DNA of 64,000 nt from Cynocephalus volans (GCF_027409185.1 NC_084464.1:48211095-48275094), one strand, 5' to 3'. Shown: positions 20,631 through 31,055, counted from the first letter of the stretch. Numbers and translations: made by a program. The notes: a model not told the origin generated them from the letters alone.

Positions 20631-20849
20631 TGTCAATGCAGGGGGCACACACATGCATATTAGCTACCATTTTTAAGCAACTTCTATTTGCTAAGCCGCT
20701 GTGCAAATTACTTTGCAGTGTTTTTTATGAGGTCTTCTCTATACCCAGTTCTGTGCAGGAGGGTGTCGCTGAAGGAACTAAAGAAAACAGAAGCCACCAT
20801 CCCTGCCCTTAAGAAATTGACAGTATGAGTAAGAAGATGACAAAAACAA

Positions 20850-21030
20850 TCCTTATGTTTGTGTAACACTTCAGTTTTCAAAGCCTTTTCATTATCTCAT
20901 TTAATCTTCTTGACAATCCTGACAAAGACTTTTCATATCTCTGCTCCACGATGAGGAAACCAAAGCTCTCCAAGTCACAAGTGGCTGCCCCCAAGATCAT
21001 CCGACCAGCAAAGGGAGAAGCTGGAACTTG
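20850..21030 (-). repeat. MIR SINE
   Basis: Antisense: TCATTATCTCATTTAATC, then GATGAGGAAACCAAAGCTC and GCAAAGGGAGAAGCTGG. Confidence 0.7.
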
Positions 21031-21034
21031 ACCT

Positions 21035-21635
21035 CAGGTCTTATGACTTCCCTCTGCCGTGACAGCCCAGTCGGTGGTTTTCAACCTGCTCCAGCATGAG
21101 GACTCCTTTTTCCCTTTGGAAATTGTCGCAATCCTGCAAATGAGAAGAGCTGTTATTTTGGGCTTTGGTCAACTGGGAAAATTCAGTGACAAAAAACAAC
21201 CAGGGCATCAGCACAGTTATGCACCAGACATTACTTATACAGTTGGCAGACAACATTTGGAGTACAACATAGAGACTTCCTGCAATAACTCTACAGCCCA
21301 CAGGCAGGTAACGACTGACTAAGACTATACTGCCAAAGTAGTTCGGAGGAGGGGACATCTCCAAAGTCCATCTTCTTGACCAGAGCACAGGAAATGGAGG
21401 GAGTGGCAGGGAGAAAGGAGCACTTAAACTTAATGGGGTGGTGAGAAAGTGGAGTGGAGGGATAGTTGGGAGCAAAAGATCTTGGCAGAGGGAGACGGGT
21501 CTGTGGGGAGACACAAAAAGTATGTGAGCGTACGTGTCTCTCTTCGGGAGGAAAGGGTTTATTCTAGATGCCTAAGGGCCATTTAAACAGTTGGGGTAAG
21601 AGGGTTACCAGAAGTACACAGCGTGGCCTACAGGG
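21035..21635. other. Unassigned DNA
   Basis: GTGGTTTTCAACCTGCTCC at 21,073 resembles a hAT transposon terminus, but I see no matching second end. The rest is not recognised. Confidence 0.3.
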
Positions 21636-21639
21636 GAGA

Positions 21640-21935
21640 TAATGCAGCTCCAAATCCCTTATCTAATGCCTCTGGGGCCCCAATGTGTTTTGTAATTCAG
21701 AATGTCTAGCATTTTAGAAAAGCAATACAGGCATTACATATATTTTGTAATGCTCTTAGCAGGATCTGGGGTGGCATCCTATAATCAAACACATTAATAT
21801 TTCTGCAAAGAAATATATGCATCATGACATTAGGTGGGAATTAAGACTATAAATGGCCCTGCATCCGTTCAGGTCAGGTTTTGTTGCCAAATGTGTTTTG
21901 TTTTCAAGCTTTTAGGCTTTTGAAGTTGTAAATAA
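21640..21935. repeat. Ancient interspersed repeat, same family as 2520-2820
   Basis: Shares GGTCAGGTTTTGTTGCCAAA and the CAAGCTTTTAGGCTTTTGAA block with the earlier copy. Family not named. Confidence 0.4.
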
Positions 21936-21984
21936 GGAATTTTAAAGTTAAAATGAAATAGATGCCACTTTTTGGCCAGCTTGC

Positions 21985-22200
21985 TATAGGCTGGGCACTA
22001 TTCTAAGCTGACCTACACGCATTATTTCATTGAACCCTATGTCAACACTATGAGATTATTATCCTCAATTACCAGTGGAGAAAACTGAGGCTCAGATTCA
22101 TTGAGTGACTTGTCCAATGTCACTCAGCTGGCCAGTGGCAGGGCAGAGACCAGAATCCAAGTCCCTGTGATTCCAAAGCCAGTGCTATTCCTCCACCTGG
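21985..22200 (-). repeat. MIR SINE
   Basis: Antisense: GGCTGGGCACTATTCTAAGC, AACACTATGAGATTATTATC, AAACTGAGGCTCAGATTC and CACTCAGCTGGCCAGTGGC. Confidence 0.87.
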
Positions 22201-22444
22201 CAAGGAGAAAGCCATTCTGCCAATCTTACAATTTTGTCCAGGTCAACCACTCTTCAGTGCTGAAATTTACCTATCAAGAAACAATGAGAACAATGGATGT
22301 ACAAGGCTGTGGTAGTGAGTTCTCACCTACAATTTTTGAAAGTATTTTGGGTGCTCCCCTCCATCACCACCACCGTATTGTTCCCCAGTACACCATGTCC
22401 TGGGCCTGAGTAGATGCCTGGTGATCTCTGACTTTCCAGGAGCC

Positions 22445-22680
22445 ACTCAGGTGGTGTGGTGTGATGATTAAGCACGTGGATGTTAGGGTATGGGTGCACA
22501 TCCCATCTCTGCAGCCCACCGGCTGTGCAACCCTCCAAGACATTCTGCCTCTCGGGGCTTTGGTTTCCTCACCTATAAAATGAGCGTAATAATGGTACTG
22601 CCTTGTTGCTGTTGTGGGGGTTGAGTGAGCGCATGTTAAGTCCTGACAACAGAGCTGTCCTAGAATAAGCACTTGTTGTT
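22445..22680 (+). repeat. MIR SINE
   Basis: Sense copy: GTGGTGTGATGATTAAGCAC, GGCTTTGGTTTCCTCACC, AAAATGAGCGTAATAATGGT and GAATAAGCACTTGTTGTT. Confidence 0.87.
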
Positions 22681-22779
22681 CCTCTGAAAAAGTCTTTTCT
22701 GCCCCTAACCAAGCACTCCCTTCTCTACCCTGCACACTTGGCTACCAGCCCTCTTATACCACCTTCTCCCACTTCTTAT

Positions 22780-22922
22780 CTGGACATCTGTTTCTTGCTA
22801 TTGGACGCTAACACCATGTGAGGAGGGGTTGTGCCTTATTCATCTCTGTCCCTAGCATTCAACACAGTGCCCGGCACATCATAGGCACTCACTAAATGCT
22901 GACTAAATGAATGAAAGAAAGA
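22780..22922 (+). repeat. L2 3-prime end
   Basis: ACCATGTGAGGAGGGGTTGT and ACAGTGCCCGGCACATCATA followed by ACTAAATGCTGACTAAATGA. Confidence 0.8.
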
Positions 22923-22924
22923 AA

Positions 22925-23665
22925 GGGCTCTGCCTGAAAAAGCTTATGATTTATTATGCAGAAAGTCATCAATAAAAGATAAAATAAAAAACAAATAAAA
23001 CAAATTTTTTTATAAGAAAAAGTCATCAGTGTGAAAAGAATATGATTCTCATCTTCTACAGGTGTACCCTAAAATCCTACTTCCTGTAAAGCTGTGGAAA
23101 ATGGGGTGTGCAAAAATCACAGAAGTTGCAACCCCAGTCCCCCGTGGAGCTGACAGCCTCTGCTGGGCAATCGGACGTGCCCACGTGAGATGTAGCTGCA
23201 GAACAAGTCTGTGGCACATGCCAGCTGAGAGACAATCAGTGCCGCTGGGAGTCGAGAGCTGGGAGAGGACAGAACAATATGAGATGAGTCACAATGTGCG
23301 TGTCATCCTTGCTTAAGGTAGAATAGGATTGTTGGGTAACAATAGGAGCAATGTCACAAGGCAGCACGAGCCAAGTGCATGCCTCTGAGTGGTGGGCACA
23401 GCCATGGGTGTGGGGTTCAGAGGACAAAGAGAAAGGGAAGGAAGGCTTTGTGCTGGAGGTCAGGGCAGGCTTGGTGGGCAGTGAGCTCTGAGTCCAGAGT
23501 CAGGGCCCCTCCAGGGCTCATCCTGGCTTAGAACCCCCACTGTTCTGAGTCAGCTTCTACCTTTCCTGAGCTGATCTCCCACTGGTCTGTGAGCTCTTCC
23601 AGTTCTAGGTTTCTGATAATCTTTTCATTATTATACAAGTAACACGCTTTCATTGTTTAAAAAAA
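22925..23665. other. Unassigned unique DNA
   Basis: An AT-rich strip at 22,975-23,020 is followed by unique sequence. No gene or repeat is recognised. Confidence 0.4.
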
Positions 23666-23669
23666 AAAA

Positions 23670-23715
23670 AGAAGAGGAGGCCTGGGGTTTGATCCTTGTA
23701 CCTGCTAGGAAAAAA
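23670..23715 (+). mobile_element. CYN SINE fragment, 3-prime part
   Basis: Only GAGGCCTGGGGTTTGATCCT and TGTACCTGCTAGG with an A-rich tail remain, just upstream of an intact monomer. Confidence 0.6.
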
Positions 23716-23733
23716 AGAAAAAAAGAGAGAGAA

Positions 23734-23867
23734 AGCTGGCCCGTTAGCTCAGTTGGTTAGAATGCAGCCTTATAACACCAAGGTTAGGGTCAGGGGTTTG
23801 GTTCCCTATACCGGCCAGCTGCCAAAAAAAAAAAAACAAACGAAAGAAAGAAAGAAAGAAAGAAAAT
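23734..23867 (+). mobile_element. CYN SINE monomer
   Basis: GCTGGCCCGTTAGCTCAGTT, with a short extra duplication (GGTTAGGGTCAGGGGTTTGG) in the T arm. The A13 tail is followed by GAAA repeats up to 23867. Confidence 0.88.
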
Positions 23868-23954
23868 AGAGAATCAGAGAGAAAAAAATATCTACAATCC
23901 CATCTCCCATCTCAAAAAATCACTCAATATTTTGGTGTCTGCTGCCCACACTTC

Positions 23955-24035
23955 CACCCATCCATTCATTTATTCACCCACCCACCCTTCCACCTACTCA
24001 TCTTACCACCCACACACCCACTATCCATCCCTCCA
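23955..24035 (+). repeat. CACC/CATC-rich low-complexity tract
   Basis: Imperfect tetranucleotides of the CCAC, CCAT and CATC kind, for example CATCCATTCATTTATTCACC. Confidence 0.8.
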
Positions 24036-24092
24036 TCTGTATGAGTTCTTAGTTGCAAACAGCAGAATCCACTCTTAAAAAAAGGAATTTAT

Positions 24093-24262
24093 GGGCCGAG
24101 CCTGTGGCGCACTCGGTAGAGTGCGGCGCTGGGAGCGCCGCGACGCTCCCGCCGCGGGTTCGGATCCTATATAGGAATGACCGGTGCACTCACTGGCTGA
24201 GTGCCTGTCACGAAAAACCAACAACAACAACAAAAAATAAATTAGAAATATTTAAAAAAAAA
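24093..24262 (+). mobile_element. CYN SINE, GC-rich variant
   Basis: Distinct from every other copy here. It opens GGGCCGAGCCTGTGGCGCAC and has a GC-rich hairpin in place of the anticodon arm (GCTGGGAGCGCCGCGACGC, then TCCCGCCGCGGGTTCGG). The second unit is shortened: TGGCTGAGTGCCTGTCACG, then CAA repeats and A-rich tail. Duplications AAAAAAAGGAATTTATG at 24076 and 24265 are identical, so it is probably a young insertion. Confidence 0.88.
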
Positions 24263-24305
24263 AAAAAAAAAGGAATTTATGAAAAAATATTAAGAGGCTC
24301 ACAGT

Positions 24306-24413
24306 GGGGTTGGCCAGTTATCTGAGTTGGTTAGAGTACAGTGTTTCAACATCAAGGTGAAGGGTTCAGATCCCAGTACCGGCCAGCCGCCAAAAAAAAA
24401 AAAAAAGAAAGAA
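24306..24413 (+). mobile_element. CYN SINE monomer
   Basis: GGGGTTGGCCAGTTATCTGA with B box GGTTCAGATCC and an A-rich tail containing G. The TSD is GAGGCTCACAGT before and AAGGCTCACAAT after. It lies about 25 bp downstream of the second target duplication of the previous element. Confidence 0.9.
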
Positions 24414-24429
24414 AAAAAAAGGCTCACAA

Positions 24430-24935
24430 TCCAGAAGGCAAGAAAAGTATGGAGGCTCAGTATTCAGGAATGAGGCCTAGACCACCCAGAGGTACTTTTC
24501 CAGCAAAGCCACCTCTCAGAGCACTTCTTAGCTACTTCTCAGCACAAATTCTGCAACTTCCACCCCCACTTAACAGTGGTGGAAATTTGACTCCAGAACA
24601 TCCCTTCCGTTGTTCTAAAGGCCAGATGCTTCTTTCAGCCCCCTTCCCCAGGATGCCTGCTTCCTCACTTGTTATCTTCCAAATCAAAATCTCTTGTGGT
24701 GCTTTGGCTGGTGGAACCCAGGTCGCACACCTCCATCTTAGTTGCAAAGGCATCTGGGAAAGTAAATTTCTGGCCTTTACTTTAGGGAAGTGGGATTTAT
24801 GATGTGGGAAAAAACTACAAACAGGAAAGTTGTTCAAAAAATGCTGGAATTTGTAACGCACGGCAGATGTCCCCTATGCCATGGGGTTTTTTCTCTTTAG
24901 AAATATGGAACGACACTAATTTAATCATTCTCTAA
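24430..24935. other. Unassigned unique DNA
   Basis: No recognised repeat. Two overlapping open frames on opposite strands have no known domain. Confidence 0.4.
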
Positions 24936-24937
24936 GT

Positions 24938-24995
24938 CTCCAGTGCCTAGCTCAGTGCCTGGCACGCAGTAGGAACTCAATACATGAGGAAGGAA
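24938..24995 (+). repeat. L2 3-prime end relic
   Basis: CTCCAGTGCCTAGCTCAGTG followed by GCAGTAGGAACTCAATACAT. Confidence 0.7.
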
Positions 24996-24999
24996 AGGA

Positions 25000-25895
25000 A
25001 GAGGGAAGAGAAAGAGATACCACACTGATACGCTGCCTTACTAAGGCAGACCAAATGAGGACTTGCCGTCTGAGGACATAAGACCCCCAAGGCCTCTGAT
25101 GGATTATGAGGGAAGGGGCCTCCCTTGCCCAGTTCAGAAACATAAAGCTGTCTTCCTACACCCACTGTGCACATGTGCCTACGTAACACCTCTGCCCGCT
25201 GGCATGCAGCATCCGGACAGCATGAAATGCTCTGTGTGTCCCGAGTAGTCACTCACTTCCTCTGTAGCCCACCTGTTGGCTTAATGTCACTCAGGCTGTC
25301 ACTGAATCTCTTCCCAATCCCGGAAGAGTTTTGTGAGGTTTTCCCAGTCTCTGAAAACCAGTCTAAAACAGTTGCTGCATAGGCAACATTAGAGGCCTCC
25401 CAGGGTGACCATGTTGACAAAGATCAGTAGCACTTAAATTCAAGTGGGTCTGTTAGTCTTATTCTACATGGTCAAGGTGGGCCATCACAGAATTATAGTA
25501 TGGATCCTACCTTTCGGAAGTTTATACTGTAGTGTAATTGGTAAAAGGCAAGATACACACACTTAAATGATGAGGCAGCTTTCTTGGTGCCTAATGAAGT
25601 AGGAAACAGTAAATGCTCCCAAGGTTCAAAGAAGCTCAGATCAGCAAACGGGCCGATGGAGAAGGCTGCTGAGGAGAGGGGGTGTTGAGGGATGAGTACC
25701 TAGGGTATTGACTGGGAGTCCTGACAAAACCCGCATTCTTCCCTAACCCCTCCAAATCAAGTCGGATCCCTGTAGCATCACGTACTCTTCCTTATCAAGG
25801 TCGAATTTCATTTTGGTGATTATCTGATCGATGTCTGCCTCCCCCATTCTACAGAGAGCTTGCCATTGTGCCCTAGGACAGCGATGGGTGGGCAG
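25000..25895. other. Unassigned unique DNA upstream of the CpG island
   Basis: No repeats are recognised over about 900 bp. This fits a promoter-proximal flank but does not prove it. Confidence 0.4.
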
Positions 25896-25899
25896 AGGC

Positions 25900-26460
25900 G
25901 GGTGAGGAGCAGGTCAGGGCGTGGCTGCAGGGACGGAGAGGCTGAGACCGATCACAAAGACAGGCTGCAGCCGCCCCCTCCCCCTCCCCCAGGGAGGAGC
26001 AGCTGAATCTTTTCAGGAGTGTTCCAATCCAATTAGTGCCCTTCTCCCCTCCGGGGTGGGCCCAAGCCACCACGCCCTTCCCCGAGGTGGAGACTGGGTG
26101 GGGACGGGGCTGCTGAGGAGGTCTGAACATCCTGACCCAGCGCCTCGCGGCAGCAAGGCTGGCTCGCCGCGACCGAGAGGCTGCTATGACAGCGCCCGTT
26201 TCTAGGCGACTGTTCGGGGGAATGGTCTGTTTTGGCAACCAGAGGGCCCCTGGGTAAGGGGGGCCGCCGGCCGCTGCGTCATTTGCATAGCAACCTCCTC
26301 CCTCCCGGAGCTGCGCGGGGCTCTGCGACAGGCGGGCCGTGTGTCCCGGCCGCCCCAGCCCCTCGCCCTCCGCCCGGGCCCGCCCTGCGGCTCCCGCGCT
26401 GCGCTGTCACCGCCTGATCCACCTCGGGACGTGGAGGCTGCACGCTGAGCTAGGGCATTT
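25900..26460. promoter_or_regulatory. CpG island, probable promoter
   Basis: Dense CpG over about 550 bp in a CpG-poor background, ending in CGGGCCCGCCCTGCGGCTCC at about 26,377. Motifs seen: TGCGTCA (CRE/AP-1-like, 26275-26281); ATTTGCATAGCAAC (26281-26294), an RFX X-box-like element overlapping an octamer; a second X-box-like GTTTCTAGGCGAC (26198-26210); and a half-site GGCAACC (26234-26240). No exon or splice donor was recognised, so the gene and direction are unknown. The nearest CYN SINEs lie about 1.5 kb upstream and 3.8 kb downstream. Confidence 0.6.
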
Positions 26461-27170
26461 CCGGAAAGGCTGGTGCCCTAGGGAAGAGGGGAAATGATGC
26501 TTGGGGACAAAACATAGAAATGGGGGAGGGGGGATGAAATTCAATCTTTTTCAAACCAGAGTCAAAGTCACATGGCTCGGTAGCATCAAAACGCACTCTG
26601 GAAAACTGGGTTGGCTCACAAAATGTTTATTTAGGTACACTCACAGTTAAGCCCTAAGAGTTACTCAGAAAATGTCTTTTGGATTATTAGATTCGAAGTG
26701 TCTATGTGAATTTGGAAATTGGTAGGCCTGGCAAAAAAATTTTTTCCTAGGAAAATCGGGCAGCGATATTCTTAGGACATATTTTCAAATACTTGGAGGG
26801 GGACTTGGTGACATAGTATTATTGAATTTGTTGGAAGAAAAAGAAAGAAAATAAATAGATAACTCCTAGAACCCCCCTCTCTCCTGCACATGCCTAACTC
26901 ACCCCAACCACACACACACACAACATGAGTCCATGATGCCAACTAAGATACCAGGGCTGGGACATGGGGACTGACATTAACTGCCCAAGGACACATGCCC
27001 TGGGCTGGAACCTGAGAGGGGGTTGGGCAGGGGCAGGTCACCCCAGCTGAGTGATCGCATTTCCTTGGCAGCTGTCCAAGGGGCAGCTCCCAGCTGCACC
27101 TGTTTGTGGGGCGATTTGCTTTTATCAGTATTGACACAGCAGCAGTGCCAGGGAATAGCATAGTAATAAA
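26461..27170. other. Unassigned unique DNA downstream of the CpG island
   Basis: No repeat, exon or RNA gene recognised. Confidence 0.4.
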
Positions 27171-27173
27171 TAA

Positions 27174-27204
27174 ATGAGAGAGAGAGAGAGAAAAAAAAAA
27201 AAAA
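27174..27204 (+). repeat. GA then A simple repeat
   Basis: About eight GA units run into A14. No SINE body is attached. Confidence 0.9.
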
Positions 27205-27519
27205 TGAAAAGAAAGTCCGGTGCCACCGAGGCGAGGCAAAAATGCTGAGGTCTTTTTTTGCTTGCATGTCAGCGAATTCAATCCAGTTTCCCCACCCCTG
27301 AAATCTCTGAGGATCACAGAGCAGGCTTGGCATGGGAGCTCCGGGTCTTAAAGAGATAGAATTGCAGTCGGAAGCACCTTAAGATCCTTTTGTGCCAGGC
27401 ATCCCTAAACGGCAGATCTCAAGGTTACTTGCTACTCTCACCTGCCACTTATGGTTTGTCAGGAACCTCAATAGGAAAGGAGTTTCTTCCTCCCTCTGCC
27501 AAGTTTAGCATCAGGGAGG

Positions 27520-27755
27520 CAGTGAGATTAAAGTGCAGGTTTTGGAGTTAGTCAAACCTAGGATCAAATCCTGGTTCTGTCTAGCTGTGTGATTTGGGGT
27601 ATGTTAACTAATCACTCTGAACCTCAATTCCTCTCCAGAATAATGGGGAAAATAATATCCATTGTTGCAGGGATACAAGAGCTGAAATAGGCAAGGGCCC
27701 AGGATTAATTCCTCAGTCGACATTAGCTTGGTTGCTATCATTATCACCATCCCCT
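27520..27755 (+). repeat. MIR SINE
   Basis: Sense: GCAGGTTTTGGAGTTAGTC, GGATCAAATCCTGGTTCTG, TAGCTGTGTGATTTGGGG and CTCTGAACCTCAATTCC. Confidence 0.85.
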
Positions 27756-28109
27756 CTGGTTTCTCTTGAGGCTTTGGAGAAAATGCAAAACAAAGCCAAA
27801 AAAATCTGGGGAATCTGATCTATTCCAGCAATGGGAGAGGGAAAGCAAGAGCCTGATACGGTCTCCCAAACTAGGCCAAATGTGACCTCCTGGTTTTTGC
27901 AACTTTGTCACTCTTCAGGGGGCTGCAAGCTCATTCACCTCTGCTCTAGTACATACAGTACAATAATGCAACATACATAATACATACGGTACAGGATGTA
28001 AACAAACCTGTTCATCGGAAGCCACCTGACCAAGCCCAGAGATAAGCTGCATTTGTAAAAATACTCAGTGAGTCACTATTGTGTTTCAGACACGGAGGCA
28101 GGTCTCCAG

Positions 28110-28340
28110 GGGGCAGGCTAGTATATCGGCTAAGAATATGGTGTCAGCTGTCACTGGGCTCTAACATCAGCCCTGACACCTACCAGTCATAAGCCTATGG
28201 CGGGCTATTTTACCTCCATAAGCCTCGCTTTCTTTATCTGTAAGATGGGGCTAGACCCCATAAGCTTGTTGTAAGGAGCTAATGCACGAAAAGCATGTAG
28301 TGAGTGCCTGACGTGGAGAAAGTGCTTAATCATGTTAGCT
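28110..28340 (+). repeat. MIR SINE
   Basis: Sense: GGCTAAGAATATGGTGTCAG, CTTTCTTTATCTGTAAGATG, ATAAGCTTGTTGTAAGGAGC and GAAAGTGCTTAATCATGTT. Confidence 0.82.
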
Positions 28341-28349
28341 CTTGGGGTC

Positions 28350-28470
28350 AATATTGTTAGGTGAATGAGGCCAGGGTTTGTGTCATATTCATCTCAATAT
28401 CCCCAGATCCTCACATAAAGCCTGGCATTTAGTAGAGTACAGTAATGTTTGGTGGATGAATGGCAAGGCC
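28350..28470 (+). repeat. L2 3-prime end relic
   Basis: CATCTCAATATCCCCAGATC and AAAGCCTGGCATTTAGTAGA followed by GTTTGGTGGATGAATGG. Confidence 0.65.
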
Positions 28471-28474
28471 TCTG

Positions 28475-29385
28475 CCCTCAACAAGTTAAATTCTACTGGG
28501 GAAATATAAGGCAGAGAATGCCTATGCCACTCACATGTGGGAGACACCAGAGGGTTAAAAGCCATTCTGCCAGTCCCCAAGCCCCAGAGGCAGGCAGTCC
28601 CTTTGATCCTTCAGTTTCATCTATCGAGGATGCTTTCAAGAGAGGAAAACAGGAAGTATCCCTGATAGCCCAGCTTGCTCAGTTTTTTTTTTTTTTTTTT
28701 TTTTTTTAATGGTAGGGGGTGGGAGGGATGGTCCTTTGGGTCACATTTTGCCAGGAAATTGGCCTCCTTCCTTTCAAATGCTGGGGCTTCCAAGCAGATA
28801 AATAGCTTCTTGCTCAATGCAGAAAGAAAGATGGGGTCCAGAAATGGCAAGGCTGACAGGTTGGGGTTCCTTAGTGGACCATGTTACTGTCACTAGATTG
28901 CAGGTGGTTTCAGAGTATGTGGCCCTTGGCATTTATGTAGTCACTCCCTTACTCACTGCTGAGTGCTTGCCCCTGGGCTGAACCCTGGGGTTATGGCTCA
29001 ATGAGATCAGAGAAGATGGGGTGAACACAGAAAAGTAAGAACACTCTAAAGGAGAGCAGCAGCAACAGGTATGAGAAGGCAGTTGTAGGAAAGAGAAAAG
29101 GAAAAGAACAAGAGAAAAAAACCCAGAGAGGAATAAGTATATAAGAAAAAGAAAAACAAGCTTATAAGAATTAGCAGCCAGGGTTGTAAAGGCCTCACAG
29201 TAGAAGAACATGCAGGAGAAAGCCTTAAGCTCCAGGGACACACGAGGATGACAGGAGTGAATAGGGACAGGCAAGGAAATAATAGCTTAAGACTACAGAT
29301 CTGACATTAACCTAGCCAGCCCTGAAAAGAGAGCATTTGCTCACCTTCAGTTAAATATTTTTCATTTAATTGTTTAATAAATTCA
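28475..29385. other. Unassigned DNA with a long T tract
   Basis: A run of about 26 T at 28683-28708 has no attached CYN body. It may be the tail of an unrecognised minus-strand retroposon. The rest is not recognised. Confidence 0.35.
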
Positions 29386-29389
29386 GTTA

Positions 29390-29535
29390 TAGATTTGCCC
29401 ATGATGGACATGAGGAAACTTTCTAGGGAGGTGGAAATATTCTATATGGTGATAGAGGTGTAGTTTACATGGGTGGAGCCACTTGTCACCATCACACAGT
29501 TAAGATTTCTGCATTTCAATATGGATAAATTTCTC
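29390..29535 (+). mobile_element. L1 3-prime end
   Basis: GGAAATATTCTATATGGTGA, AGGTGTAGTTTACATGGGTG and ACAGTTAAGATTTCTGCATT are L1 3-prime landmarks. Confidence 0.65.
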
Positions 29536-29789
29536 CTTAAAAAGGAGAACTATATAAAATAACCATCAAGTAAATGAGGAGGTAGAGGTAGAGATGAAAC
29601 AAGACAATGTTGATTGTTGAAGTTGGGTGAGGGACACATGGGGCCACATTATATTGTTCTGTTGACTTTGAATTTGTTTCTTTCTTTTTTTTCTTTCGTT
29701 TTGATTTGCTGTTGACTTTGAATTTGTTTGAAATTCCCCATGATAAAAAATCTTTTAAAAATTGTCTATAATGTGTCACTGTTGTCCTT

Positions 29790-29950
29790 AAGCAAATCCC
29801 TTTCGGGTTATCAGCTGAGACATTATCTAATCCAGTCTTCCGGTTACAGGTGAGGAAATTGAGGTGCACCTTGACTTATTCAAGGTGTTCTAAGATATCA
29901 AATGGCAGAGCTGATGCTGGAATCCCAGGCGGAGCAGCACTCTCTTGACC
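29790..29950 (-). repeat. MIR SINE
   Basis: Antisense: TTACAGGTGAGGAAATTGAG, then AAATGGCAGAGCTGATGCTG. Confidence 0.72.
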
Positions 29951-30044
29951 TTTCAATCCTCCCCTGCTTTTGAAGAGTCAGCTCTGAGCTGGTCTTGCTG
30001 CAGATGGAATTTGCCCCTTAACCTGTGTTACCTTTCCAATGCTC

Positions 30045-30185
30045 CAGGCCCAGGTCTTTTTTTTTTTTTTTTCTAAAGCCTACAAGACCCAGTATTACCA
30101 GGTGGTCTCCCATCCAAGTACGTAACCAGGCCTAACCCTGCTTAGATTCCAAGATCAGACATATTCATAGAACAGGCCCAGGTCT
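30045..30185. repeat. Target-site duplication pair of the 5S retropseudogene
   Basis: CAGGCCCAGGTCT occurs at both edges, identical over 13 bp. The stretch 30161-30172 between the 5S match and the right copy (ATATTCATAGAA) is not 5S-like and may be untemplated or co-retroposed sequence. Confidence 0.85.
30075..30160 (-). pseudogene. 5S rRNA retropseudogene, 5-prime truncated
   Basis: Read on the minus strand, this matches the 3-prime two thirds of mammalian 5S rRNA, about nt 37-121. The landmarks are GTCTGATCT, GCTTAG-like helix sequence, TTACGTACTTGGATGGGAG and the end GTAGGCTTT. It has substitutions such as TAC to TACG and GGGAATACC to GGTAATACT. A T tract of about 15 nt at 30057-30072 (an A tail on the minus strand) follows its 3-prime end. 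A perfect 13-bp duplication CAGGCCCAGGTCT lies at 30045-30057 and 30173-30185. It is therefore a retroposed copy, not a transcribed gene: the 5-prime third is missing. Confidence 0.9.
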
Positions 30186-30290
30186 GGATATGCGGTAAGG
30201 CTGAGTGGGCTGGGTGGGGAGGGCAGTCTCTAAGCTCCCTACTGTTTTAGTTCTCAAAGGTAATTCTGAGCTTGCAAAGACTCAGTTAGG

Positions 30291-30393
30291 AGAGCTGGCC
30301 TGTTAGCTTAGTTGGTGAGAGTGTGATGCTGGTAACACCAAGGCCCAAGATTCAATCCCTATGCCGGCCAGCCACCAAAAAAAAAAAAAAAAA
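30291..30393 (+). mobile_element. CYN SINE monomer
   Basis: GAGCTGGCCTGTTAGCTTAG with B box GATTCAATCCC and A19. The TSD is AAAGACTCAGTTAGG before and AAAGATTCAGTTAGG after. Confidence 0.92.
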
Positions 30394-30409
30394 AAGATTC
30401 AGTTAGGTC

Positions 30410-30815
30410 CCCAGCTTCCAGTTCCAAAGATAGAAAAGTAAATCCATGCAATTAAAGATTTCCAGGAACAAAGAGTTGGAAGTAAAAGGGGAAGAGTCCC
30501 AGCTCCTCAGCTTCAGAGGTGCTGCCCTGGGGCAGCCGATTCACCTCTCTTACCTCATATATCCCTCATTTGTCATAAGGGAGCAAAGATTTCAGGGTCT
30601 ATTTATTTTATAGAGTTGTCAGGAGGATCTCAAGAGGTGCTGGGTGGGGAAGCACTTTGAAAAGTAAAAAGCCATACATATTCCACGTAGCATTATCAGA
30701 GTGAGAGAGGAAAGGGCAGAGCAGGCAGGAGGAAGGAAAGCAGGGAACCATCTACGAGATTCTTAAGTACTCTCTTCTGGGTTGTGTCTTAGAGGAAAAT
30801 ATACTTTGAGGTGGG
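30410..30815. other. Unassigned unique DNA
   Basis: Nothing recognised apart from MIR-like scraps near 30,540-30,650 (TTGTCAGGAGGATCTCAAGA). Confidence 0.35.
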
Positions 30816-30819
30816 GGTG

Positions 30820-31055
30820 ATATAGCATTGATTGATGACTTGCATGATGCCAGACATTGTTTTACTCTATCTCATGTACTCCTCCAAATCACCTTATGGG
30901 GAGGCACTATTATTTTGCTCATTTTACAGATGAGGCAACAGAGACACAGAGACCCTTAGACAACTTGCCCAAGGTCATACAGCTGGTAAGGGCAGAGCTG
31001 GGACTCAATCCCAGGTTGTCCTGGGAGCAAAGCCCATGCCCTCTCATCTGAGGAG
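30820..31055 (-). repeat. MIR SINE
   Basis: Antisense: ATTTTACAGATGAGGCAACA, CTTGCCCAAGGTCATACAGC, TGGTAAGGGCAGAGCTGGGA. Confidence 0.88.

Noticed and set aside
23955-24035. CRISPR-like or satellite array
   Set aside because: Units are short imperfect CACC/CATC tetramers without spacers. This is simple low-complexity sequence.
26198-26294. Assignment of the CpG island to a named ciliary gene
   Set aside because: The motifs are suggestive only, and there is no exon sequence to identify a gene.
28683-28708. SINE tail
   Set aside because: The T run has no CYN or MIR body next to it, so I record it only as a homopolymer in unassigned DNA.
30075-30160. Functional 5S rRNA gene
   Set aside because: The first third is missing, it has an A tail and target duplication, and it carries substitutions.
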